Assembly: GCF_034932105.1 (NCBI RefSeq) | Contig: NZ_JAYGIG010000013.1 | Coordinates: forward strand, 11,794 to 75,793 | From: Leptothoe sp034932105 | Lineage (GTDB): Bacteria; Cyanobacteriota; Cyanobacteriia; Phormidesmidales; Phormidesmidaceae | Direction: 5' to 3' | Length of the DNA: 64,000 nucleotides | Shown: in pieces, positions 43,740-50,984 of the stretch | How the letters are laid out: the number at the start of each line of letters is the position of its first letter | Numbering within the stretch: the stretch's first letter is position 1 | Notes under the pieces: generated by a model | The model's database searches: none | What the model was told of the DNA's origin: nothing | What the model saw: the letters and a program-made list of their open reading frames with translations, nothing else | Translations under genes and position numbers: made by a program

Positions 43740-44552
43740 ATGAGCCCACGCTTTCACAATTGGTTGCAGGCTTCCCTGTGGGGAAGTTTGTTGGTTTGTT
43801 GCATTGCTTTCACCACAGGGGTCGGACCGGCCTACGCGTACAACAATCCAGAACTGCTGCCAGACAAGCCCACCATGGTGATTGATCTAGCCAAAATTCT
43901 CACCCAGTCCCAAGAAAACTATCTCAACGAACATCTACCAGAGTTTGAGGCCAAAACGGGTTGGAAGCTGCGCGTGCTCACCCAGTTTGACCAAACCCCC
44001 GGCCGAGCGGTCAAAGATTTTTGGGGATTGGACGATAAGAGCGTCATGGTGGTTGCTGACCCCCGCGGCGGCAATATTCTCAACTTTAGTGTGGGGGATT
44101 CGGTCTATCCCCTGCTCCCCCGCGTCTTTTGGATTGAACTCCAAACCCGCTTTGGCAACCAGTTCTTTGTCCGTGACAACGGTGAAGATCAGTCCATCAT
44201 GCGCTCCATTGAATCCCTGGAAACTTGCTTGGAGCGGGGCGGTTGTTCCGTTGTGCCCGGTCTGCCTAGAGAGCAATGGATTCTCACCCTGATTACCTCT
44301 CTGCTAGGGGGCGTGATCTGCGGGTTTGCTGCCCACCCCCGCAAGGAGGGTCAGATATTCTCCTGGCAGTGGATGCTGATTTTCTCACCCCTGTGGGGCA
44401 TGTTGTTCATTGCCTTTGGCATTGGTCCTGTGGTGACTAGAACCCAGGACTGGGTACCGCTGACCCGTAACATTGCCGGGTTCCTGATTGGGGCCCTGGT
44501 GGCGTTCTTGAGTCCGGCGTTTGTCAACTCATCGACCAACACAGAAACCTAG
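43740..44552 (+). CDS. TPM domain membrane protein
   Basis: A 270-residue protein with a signal segment (LLVCCIAFTTGVGPAYA) and a periplasmic or lumenal TPM domain beginning YNNPELLPDKPT. It shows the conserved VIDLAKILTQSQENYLNEHL, TGWKLRVLTQFDQTPGRA and a VADPRGGNILNFSVGD block. Two C-terminal membrane helices follow (ILTLITSLLGGVICGFA, then LIFSPLWGMLFIAFGIG, possibly three in all). Related TPM proteins include the photosystem II repair factor Psb32. This one differs in its C-terminus, so I do not apply that name. Confidence 0.85.
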   Translation: MSPRFHNWLQASLWGSLLVCCIAFTTGVGPAYAYNNPELLPDKPTMVIDLAKILTQSQENYLNEHLPEFEAKTGWKLRVLTQFDQTPGRAVKDFWGLDDKSVMVVADPRGGNILNFSVGDSVYPLLPRVFWIELQTRFGNQFFVRDNGEDQSIMRSIESLETCLERGGCSVVPGLPREQWILTLITSLLGGVICGFAAHPRKEGQIFSWQWMLIFSPLWGMLFIAFGIGPVVTRTQDWVPLTRNIAGFLIGALVAFLSPAFVNSSTNTET

Positions 44553-44630
44553 ATCGTGAGCCCAGTGAGTCAGGTTAGGAGGCTGGATCGGGGATTCGAT
44601 TCTATGCATTGAGGTGAAGCAGACCTCAGC

Positions 44631-45176
44631 CTAGGGGCGACGGGCTCCAGCCCAGGGACCAGGTGGGCTTTTGGGCAGATCAAACACGGACTGTTGCTGA
44701 TCGTAAATTACCAATCCTCGGGCTTGGTAGTTTCTCAGGGCATGGGGACCATCGATGGAATTGGTGTGTACCCACACCCGTTTTGAAGTCAATTTCCAGG
44801 CTGTGTTGAGGGCCTGGGTGAGGAGGTACCCCCCATGGCCCTGGCCAATAAACTGGGGCAACAGACCAAAGTATTCGATTTTGGCACTGCTATCAAGCTG
44901 TTGTGAGAGTTCAAAGTACCCGGCGGGTGACCCTTCCACATAGCCGACAAAAGTTCGGACGGTGTCCTGGCTGATGTAGTCCAACCATTGTTGATAGGTC
45001 CACCGCAGCCGGTCCATCCAATACCAGGGACTACCCACAGCTGTATAGAGAAACCGTTGGAACTCTGGGCAAGGAATCCTCGATTCCATGACGGTTAGGG
45101 CTGTGGGTGCGGCCGGAATAATCTGCGCCGCAGACAGCATTTCTAAATAGGTGGTGGTGACCTCGAATCTGGCCAT
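44631..45176 (-). CDS. GNAT family acetyltransferase
   Basis: A 181-residue GCN5-related N-acetyltransferase. The acetyl-CoA loop is visible in IEYFGLLPQFIGQGHGGYLLTQAL, with the Q-x-x-G-x-G/A signature as QGHGG, and the C-terminal strand YQARGLVIYDQQQ closes the fold. Substrate unknown. It lies between the TPM gene and hisS, 89 bases from the latter. Confidence 0.88.
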   Translation of the reverse strand: MARFEVTTTYLEMLSAAQIIPAAPTALTVMESRIPCPEFQRFLYTAVGSPWYWMDRLRWTYQQWLDYISQDTVRTFVGYVEGSPAGYFELSQQLDSSAKIEYFGLLPQFIGQGHGGYLLTQALNTAWKLTSKRVWVHTNSIDGPHALRNYQARGLVIYDQQQSVFDLPKSPPGPWAGARRP

Positions 45177-45213
45177 TTGTTAGGAAAATGGTCGGTAAAA
45201 GGGAGAAAGGGAG

Positions 45214-45229
45214 GGTGGGCAGGCCCACC
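45214..45229. repeat. Dispersed palindrome GGTGGGC-AG-GCCCACC
   Basis: Perfect inverted arms with a two-base centre, between the GNAT gene and hisS. Same arms as at 35313 and 42771. Confidence 0.75.
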
Positions 45230-45265
45230 GGAAAAGGGCCGCCTACCGCACAAGCAACGTCAGCC

Positions 45266-46543
45266 TTAGCGTAAGGTAGCAATTTTGGCCTTCAGGGTGT
45301 CCGCCATATCGAGTAGTTCACCCTGGGAGAGTTCTGCCTGCTCGCCAGAACTGAGCCATTTCAGCTGGACGGTGCCGCCCTCGGCTTCGGCATCGCCAAG
45401 AATCAGGCAGGCCATGGCTCCACTGCGGTCGGCCCGTTTGAACTGTTTCCCAAAGACACTGCCGCTGAGGTCAACCTCGACGGCAAAGCCCTGATGGCGT
45501 AGCTGCTGGGCTAAGACCGTGGTGACGGGTTCTGCCTTTTCCCCACGGGACACCATGTAGAAATCTAGGGTGGGGGTGGGGGTGGTTTGGAGCTGCTGAA
45601 GCAAAATGGTCAGCCGTTCTAAGCCAATGGCAAAGCCGATGGCGGGCACCTCGGGACCGCCCAACTGCTGCACCAGACCGTCGTAGCGACCACCGCCGCA
45701 AACCGTGGCCTGGGCACCGAGATCCGCTGACATGATTTCAAAGGCGGTGTGGGTGTAGTAGTCGAGACCGCGCACCAACCGAGGATTGATGGTGAAGTCG
45801 ATGCCTAGGGCGCTGAGCTGTTGTTGCACCTGATCGAAATGGCCCTGGGAATCCTCACTGAGGTGATCCAGTAGGCTGGGGGCGTCCTGAATGATTTCTT
45901 GAGTGCGGCTGTCTTTGCTGTCGAGGATGCGGAGGGGATTGCGGGTGAGTCGATCCTGGGAATCTGAGTCCAGGTCATCCCGGTAGGGGGTGAGATAGTT
46001 GATCAGGGCATCGCGATAGGCTTGGCGGTCTGCGCCGCTGCCCACGGAGTTAATGTCCAGGCTGAGGGATTTGAGACCCAGGGTTTGGAGGATATCGGTT
46101 GCGATCGCAATCACCTCCACATCTGCCCGTGGATCGCGGCTGCCCAAAATCTCCACATCCAACTGATGAAACTGCCGCTGCCGACCCTTTTGGGGACGCT
46201 CATAGCGAAAGGCTGGCCCCGTGTGCCACAGCCGCTGCACCCCACCACTGGCAAACAGTTTATTGCCAATAAATGCCCGCACCAGACCAGCGGTAATTTC
46301 AGGCCGCAGGGTAATGGAACGACCACCGCGATCCTCAAAGGAGTACATCTCCTTCCCCACCACATCGGTGGCTTCCCCAATGCCCCGAGCAAAAAGTTCT
46401 GTTTGCTCCAACATGGGCGGTCGAATTTCCCGGTAGGCTGCCCGGTGAAGAATATCTCGAGCCGTCGCTTCCACATGCTGCCACACCACCGCCTCATCCG
46501 GCAGAATGTCACGGGTACCTCGCAGGGCCTGGATATTGCTCAT
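45266..46543 (-). CDS. hisS: Histidyl-tRNA synthetase
   Basis: Charges tRNA-His with histidine. It is class II: motif 2 RYERPQKGRQRQFHQ, the histidine-specific LVRGLDYYTHTAFEI block, motif 3 AIGFAIGLERL and the C-terminal anticodon-binding domain are all present. From the ATG at 46543 the product is 425 residues (MSNIQALRGTRDILPDE), the usual length and opening. A longer frame reaching 46600 adds a hydrophobic leader that is unlikely to be real. It is the gene downstream of the PedR-like regulator, separated by a strong hairpin at 46650-46680. Confidence 0.97.
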   Translation of the reverse strand: MSNIQALRGTRDILPDEAVVWQHVEATARDILHRAAYREIRPPMLEQTELFARGIGEATDVVGKEMYSFEDRGGRSITLRPEITAGLVRAFIGNKLFASGGVQRLWHTGPAFRYERPQKGRQRQFHQLDVEILGSRDPRADVEVIAIATDILQTLGLKSLSLDINSVGSGADRQAYRDALINYLTPYRDDLDSDSQDRLTRNPLRILDSKDSRTQEIIQDAPSLLDHLSEDSQGHFDQVQQQLSALGIDFTINPRLVRGLDYYTHTAFEIMSADLGAQATVCGGGRYDGLVQQLGGPEVPAIGFAIGLERLTILLQQLQTTPTPTLDFYMVSRGEKAEPVTTVLAQQLRHQGFAVEVDLSGSVFGKQFKRADRSGAMACLILGDAEAEGGTVQLKWLSSGEQAELSQGELLDMADTLKAKIATLR

Positions 46544-46649
46544 CAGGGAACAGAAAATAAATAAATGGGCAATGCCCACACTATCAAACTCATGGGCCAA
46601 ATCATAGGCAAAACCCTAGACTAAACCATGGATCAGCTAAGGGACGTCG

Positions 46650-46680
46650 AACTTTGTTCGAATAGGGTTCGAACAAAGTT
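46650..46680. other. Perfect 13-base-pair hairpin between the PedR-like gene and hisS
   Basis: AACTTTGTTCGAA (46650-46662) and TTCGAACAAAGTT (46668-46680) flank a five-base loop. The right arm touches the regulator's stop codon. No T run follows on either strand, so it is at best an atypical terminator or a processing/attenuation element. Confidence 0.7.
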
Positions 46681-47060
46681 TAAGAGGCCAACTCCTGCTG
46701 GCTGCCCATAGCTGGCAACGCACAGCAGTTGACATCATCAATGCACACCTTGCCCCACTTCAGCGCCCAGCGCACCAGGGCCACCCGGTTACCGGTGGCT
46801 GTTTTGTTCAGGACGTTGCTGATGTGGTTATCAACGGTGCGCTTGCTGATTTCCAACTGGGCCGAAATTTCTTGGTTCGTTAAACCAGCGGCAACCAGCT
46901 CAACAATTTGCAATTCCCGATCTGATAAAGGTGCTTGCTCTTTAAGAGACGGTTGTTCTTGGAGAGACGGTTGCTCTTTAGGAGACGTTTGCTCTTGGAG
47001 AGACGTTTGCTCTTTAGGAGACGTTTGCTCTTTTTCCTGGGAAGATTGGCTAGCTAACAT
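46680..47060 (-). CDS. pedR: LuxR-type regulator, PedR-like, with N-terminal hexapeptide repeats
   Basis: A 126-residue DNA-binding protein. Residues 44-108 form a LuxR/GerE helix-turn-helix (LSDRELQIVELVAAGLTNQEISAQLEISKRTVDNHISNVLNKT). The end, ALVRWALKWGKVC then DVNCCALP, matches PedR, the small cyanobacterial regulator whose Cys responds to photosynthetic electron flow via thioredoxin (established for Synechocystis). Three Cys are present here. Residues 11-46 are six hexapeptides of the form EQ(T/P/A)-x-(P/L)-x, encoded by 18-base DNA repeats, an extension I do not know from other PedR proteins. The name rests on memory of the C-terminus. Confidence 0.75.
   Translation of the reverse strand: MLASQSSQEKEQTSPKEQTSLQEQTSPKEQPSLQEQPSLKEQAPLSDRELQIVELVAAGLTNQEISAQLEISKRTVDNHISNVLNKTATGNRVALVRWALKWGKVCIDDVNCCALPAMGSQQELAS
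46923..47030 (-). repeat. Six 18-base repeats coding the regulator's N-terminal tail
   Basis: Six in-frame 18-base units on the minus strand encode alternating EQTSPK and EQTSLQ-like hexapeptides. Copy number could change without shifting frame. Confidence 0.8.
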
Positions 47061-47162
47061 GGAATACCCCCTCGCTCACTGCGTATATATGCTCAGTGCT
47101 CATTACATCATAACCATTTTCAAACTGGGGTGGGTTTGGCCGGTTTTTTATTTAAATTGACC

Positions 47163-48014
47163 CTAACGCTTCCCTAATTGACGGGTCCATTTCCATAGTC
47201 CGGTGACTCGACGCCCCAAATGCAGCAGTTTGGGGGTGACGGTGTCGCTATCCACCACCGGCGTAAACTGCTCCTGCAGCAGCTCCCGCAGCCGGTTGCT
47301 GGTGAGGGGACGATTCAAACTCCCCCGTTGGGCAATCGAAATCGAGCCCGTTTCTTCAGAAACCACAATGCATAGACAATTTTCAATGCGCTCCGTAATG
47401 CCCATGGCCGCCCGATGGCGCGTGCCTAACTGACGCGATGCCATCCGTTCTGAAATTGGTAAAATTACCCCAGCGGCGACAATGCGAGAGGCCCGAATCA
47501 GAATAGCTCCATCATGGAGCAGGGTGGTGGTTTGAAAAATGGTTTGGATCAGCTCCTTGGATAGCTCAGCATCGAGGCGCACACCGGGGACTGAAAAATC
47601 ATTTTCATCAATCGGCGGACCGACTTCTAAAATCATTAAGGCTCCCGTCCGTTTTTGGGACAGTTCACGGACCGCATCCACCAGCTCATCGATCACACTG
47701 TCTGGCCTGGATATGGAGATATTGCTAGAGGAAAAAAGCTGACCAATTTCCCCCCGTCCCAACAGTTCTAAAAAGCGCCGAATTTCTACCTGGAGCATAA
47801 ACGCCATGGCGACGGCGGCCCCAAAGGATAAATTGGTCAGCACAAAACCCAGCAGCGGTAGCTTCAGCGCGTGGCTGAGAACCGCCGCCAGCATCAGTAC
47901 AATCAGTCCCCGAATCATCCACAGGTTACGACGTTCGCCAATAACCAACAGCATTAGGTAGATGAGAACAAGAACCAGGGTGATGTCGATGATTTGGACA
48001 AACAGACCTAACAA
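47163..48014 (-). CDS. cdaA: Diadenylate cyclase CdaA
   Basis: Makes cyclic di-AMP from two ATP at the membrane. Three N-terminal helices (residues 5-75) precede a DisA_N/DAC domain with both catalytic motifs: DGA at 168-170 (LLHDGAILIR) and RHR at 199-201 (LGTRHRAAMGITE). The 283-residue length is typical of CdaA. c-di-AMP governs potassium and osmotic balance and, in cyanobacteria, night survival. In some bacteria cdaA is followed by a regulator gene (cdaR); here it is followed by the PedR-like gene instead. Confidence 0.95.
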   Translation of the reverse strand: MLGLFVQIIDITLVLVLIYLMLLVIGERRNLWMIRGLIVLMLAAVLSHALKLPLLGFVLTNLSFGAAVAMAFMLQVEIRRFLELLGRGEIGQLFSSSNISISRPDSVIDELVDAVRELSQKRTGALMILEVGPPIDENDFSVPGVRLDAELSKELIQTIFQTTTLLHDGAILIRASRIVAAGVILPISERMASRQLGTRHRAAMGITERIENCLCIVVSEETGSISIAQRGSLNRPLTSNRLRELLQEQFTPVVDSDTVTPKLLHLGRRVTGLWKWTRQLGKR

Positions 48015-48486
48015 ATGTCAGCCCCAACCTGGGTTTGCAATACAAGGGTTAACTACACAGCGTTTTAGTCGCCCAGCTGCAGCGCTCAAAACCACCTCCC
48101 TAATTGCCTTACGAGGGGCCACAGCCGCTCTCAGGATGTCGTTCAAATTAAGATCTACAGGGGTAAAACCTGCCAAATCAGCAGACCCTACTAATAACTC
48201 TAATGATTTCACAGATCAGAGATCAATTTTCAGAGATCAATTTATTAACCCACTATAAACAGAATGAGATGTGACCAGCGCGACTGGACTAGGTCCGGAC
48301 CCTGGAGACTACAAGAAACTATCCTCAAGACTACCCATAGCCGTTGTTATCTAACGCTTCTAGGAATCACCGCTGGGGTACAAAACGAGCAACTACGGCC
48401 AAGTTAAAACCGATGGTTTGCCCTAGAGCAAACGCTCAAAACGACCATTCTGGGCATGGACAAGATTTATGTTCTCAGCTTTCATT
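48015..48486. other. Intergenic region between cdaA and lysA
   Basis: About 470 bases without a supportable gene. It should contain the cdaA promoter and the 3' end of lysA transcripts. A direct repeat CAGAGATCAATTT occurs twice near 48215-48243. No tRNA fold or terminator with a T run was found. Confidence 0.5.
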
Positions 48487-49878
48487 CTAGCTGCCAAGAT
48501 AGAGCGGGAGGCGGTCATAACGCATGAGGTCCGTTTCGGTTTCCCGCTCAATAATTAAGCAGGCTTGGCTGTTTTTCACCACCACCGCCGCTGGTCGAGG
48601 CACGCGATTGTAGTTGGAGGCCATGCTGTAGTTATAGGCTCCGGTGGTGGGGATAACGACGATGTCCCCCGAGGACACTAGGGGTAGCTGGGCATCATGG
48701 ATTACCACATCCCCAGATTCACAGTGTTTGCCTGCGAGGGTGACGGTTTCGGTCAGGGGGGCGGACATGTGGCCAGCGGCTAAGACCCGGTAGACCGACT
48801 GATAGGTAATGGGACGGGGGTTATCGGACATGCCCCCATCGACGGACACATAGGTGCGAATGCCGGGGACGGTCTTTTGGCTGCCGACGGTGTAGGCGGT
48901 GACGCAGGCGCTGCCAATTAAGGATCGTCCCGGCTCGCAAATTAGCCTGGGCAGGGGCACATCTGCCACCTGACAGGCTTTGACCATGTGCTCACATACC
49001 ACCTGCACCCAGGCGGTAATGCTCGGTGGGTCATCGGCTTCGGTGTAGCGAATGCCCAGGCCACCGCCCACATCCAGTTCACTGATGGGTAGCCCATGGC
49101 GCTTGGCAGCTTCCATCCAATGCACCATTACTGAGGCCAAGTCTGCGTGGGGCTGGAGTTCAAAAATTTGGGAGCCGATGTGGGCATGGAGACCGATGCA
49201 GGTGAGGTGAGGCTGCTGGGCCAGGTAGGTAAAGACTGCCTCCAGCTGATCGGGGTCAAAGCCAAATTTGCTATCGATGTGACCGGTTTGAATGTATTCG
49301 TGGGTGTGGCACTCAATCCCCGGTGTGAGCCGCAGCAGAATGGTGGCGGGGGCATTGTTACTGACTAGGGTGCTGAGGGTTTTGAGTTCGTGCCAGTTAT
49401 CGACCACAATCCGGCAGCCTGCCTGAATCCCCTGGTGTAGTTCGCGGTGGGATTTGTTATTGCCGTGGAAGTAAATATGGTCTGGGCTGACGCCGGCCTT
49501 GAGGGCGGTGAGAAGTTCGCCCCCGGAGACGACATCAATGGCTAGGCCCTCTTGGGTTGCGATCGCACACACCGCCAAACAGTTCCACGCCTTCGAGGCA
49601 TACATCACCAGGGCATCCCCTGGATAGTAGCGCTCAAAGGCCTGGCGATACTGCTGACAGGCCGTCCGCAACGTAATTTCATCCAATATGTAGAGAGGCG
49701 TACCAAATTCCTCCACCAAATCGAGCACATCACAGCCCCCGATTTCCAAATGATCCTGTCCATTCACCCGGGCACTCAGGGGCAAAATCTGCTGATTTGG
49801 AGATGTTGTCAAGTCCTCCGCCAAATATTGGCGACTAGACTTGGCCTGGGGCTGTTGAGAAGGAATTGTAGAAACCAT
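48487..49878 (-). CDS. lysA: Diaminopimelate decarboxylase
   Basis: The last step of lysine synthesis: decarboxylation of meso-diaminopimelate, dependent on pyridoxal phosphate. The cofactor lysine lies in VMYASKAWNC, followed by GLAIDVVSGGELLTAL and IYFHGNNKSH. The glycine-rich LDVGGGLGIRY, the substrate motif CEPGRSLI and the C-terminal YNRVPRPAAVVV complete the fold. From the ATG at 49878 it has 463 residues. A longer frame to 49956 adds 26 residues without homology-like character. It is divergent from rimI, as in other cyanobacteria where lysA, rimI and clpC cluster. Confidence 0.96.
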   Translation of the reverse strand: MVSTIPSQQPQAKSSRQYLAEDLTTSPNQQILPLSARVNGQDHLEIGGCDVLDLVEEFGTPLYILDEITLRTACQQYRQAFERYYPGDALVMYASKAWNCLAVCAIATQEGLAIDVVSGGELLTALKAGVSPDHIYFHGNNKSHRELHQGIQAGCRIVVDNWHELKTLSTLVSNNAPATILLRLTPGIECHTHEYIQTGHIDSKFGFDPDQLEAVFTYLAQQPHLTCIGLHAHIGSQIFELQPHADLASVMVHWMEAAKRHGLPISELDVGGGLGIRYTEADDPPSITAWVQVVCEHMVKACQVADVPLPRLICEPGRSLIGSACVTAYTVGSQKTVPGIRTYVSVDGGMSDNPRPITYQSVYRVLAAGHMSAPLTETVTLAGKHCESGDVVIHDAQLPLVSSGDIVVIPTTGAYNYSMASNYNRVPRPAAVVVKNSQACLIIERETETDLMRYDRLPLYLGS

Positions 49879-50112
49879 AGATTTAGTGGGCAGAAGATTT
49901 AGTCGGCGGAAGATTGGTCGGCAGGGGCTGACAGGAATTACCAGGGGAGGCATCATCCCAGACTACCTGATGAGCAGTTGCACCCTAGGGACAGGGATAA
50001 CGCTAAGGTCGCAAGCTCCAGTGTACAATTCGGGCCTATTCCCAAACTTCTGACGGAATAATATCTAGAAACAATATCTAGAGAAAACCCGCCCCCAGTC
50101 CTCCCATGGCCC

Positions 50113-50673
50113 ATGACGACAACCCTCACCTGCCAAGCCCTCAGCGATCTGCTGCTGCCTAAGGTACTGGAACTCGACCGCATCTGCCTGGGCGGCCTGT
50201 GGACCGAAGCAGGCTACCGGCGGGAAATCGACAGTCCCAATAGCGATTTGCTCATACTGCAGGCCAATGATCGGGTCATTGGCCTAGGATGCCTCTGGGC
50301 CATTCTCGATGAGGCCCACATCACCACCTTGGCCATCCATCCCGACTACCAGCGCCAGCGCCTGGGGCAACTTTTACTCACCCAGTTACTCCAATCCGCT
50401 CGCCACCGCGCCCTCAGCCACGCCACCCTAGAGGTGCGCGCATCTAACCATCGCGCCCTCAGTCTGTATGAAAAATTTAGCTTTCGCACCGCCGGTAAAC
50501 GCAAACGCTATTACCAAGATGGCGAAGATGCCCTGATTTTATGGCGAAGCCAATTGCAGACATCGGACTATGAAGACCATCTGGGACAGCTCGAAGGAGA
50601 GTGCACAGAAACATTTGGTAAATATCGATACCAATGGTTGCCCTATGTAACATTTGAACCTAATACGTATTAA
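50113..50673 (+). CDS. rimI: Ribosomal-protein-alanine N-acetyltransferase RimI
   Basis: Acetylates the N-terminus of ribosomal protein S18 or related substrates. The GNAT core is clear: AHITTLAIHPDYQRQRLGQLLL with the acetyl-CoA loop, LEVRASNHRALSLYEKFSF and KRKRYYQDGEDALIL, the standard RimI ending. At 186 residues it carries a short extra C-terminal tail compared with enterobacterial RimI. It lies between lysA (divergent) and clpC, 311 bases before the latter. Confidence 0.88.
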   Translation: MTTTLTCQALSDLLLPKVLELDRICLGGLWTEAGYRREIDSPNSDLLILQANDRVIGLGCLWAILDEAHITTLAIHPDYQRQRLGQLLLTQLLQSARHRALSHATLEVRASNHRALSLYEKFSFRTAGKRKRYYQDGEDALILWRSQLQTSDYEDHLGQLEGECTETFGKYRYQWLPYVTFEPNTY

Positions 50674-50984
50674 ATATTTATACCCGTCAGGACCTGGGTC
50701 AGCAGTCTGGCAAATTATCCCAATTCATCGCTATGGACCCCAGATGGGACTGTTTCAGGCTTTAATCGCAGCCCAGGCCTTCAGTAATCGGCGCAACAGG
50801 ATGTAACGAACAAAACCTAGGAAAATTCCATCACCTCGCCGTGATGGACCACTCATATTTTGTTGTAGCGCTTTATTACTGTTGCGAAAACCATTGCAAG
50901 TGGTGAATACCGGCACAGTTTCACTAAAAATGCCTGTGCTAGAATCAGGTCAACTCCGCACAAGCCAGGTGATGAAAAGCCGCC
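50674..50984 (+). promoter_or_regulatory. Upstream region of clpC with hairpin and candidate promoter
   Basis: A CCATCAC/GTGATGG hairpin (50828-50847) may end rimI transcripts, though it lacks a T run. Further down, GTTTCA (50918-50923) and TAGAAT (50940-50945) form a plausible promoter with a 16-base spacer, about 40 bases before the clpC start. Nothing else stands out in these 311 bases. Confidence 0.4.

Noticed and set aside
46022..46564. 180-codon plus-strand frame inside hisS
   Set aside because: A shadow of the conserved hisS reading frame on the other strand.
46650..46680. GGTTCGAA-like sequence suggesting a tRNA T-loop
   Set aside because: No cloverleaf can be built around it. It is the right arm of a perfect hairpin.
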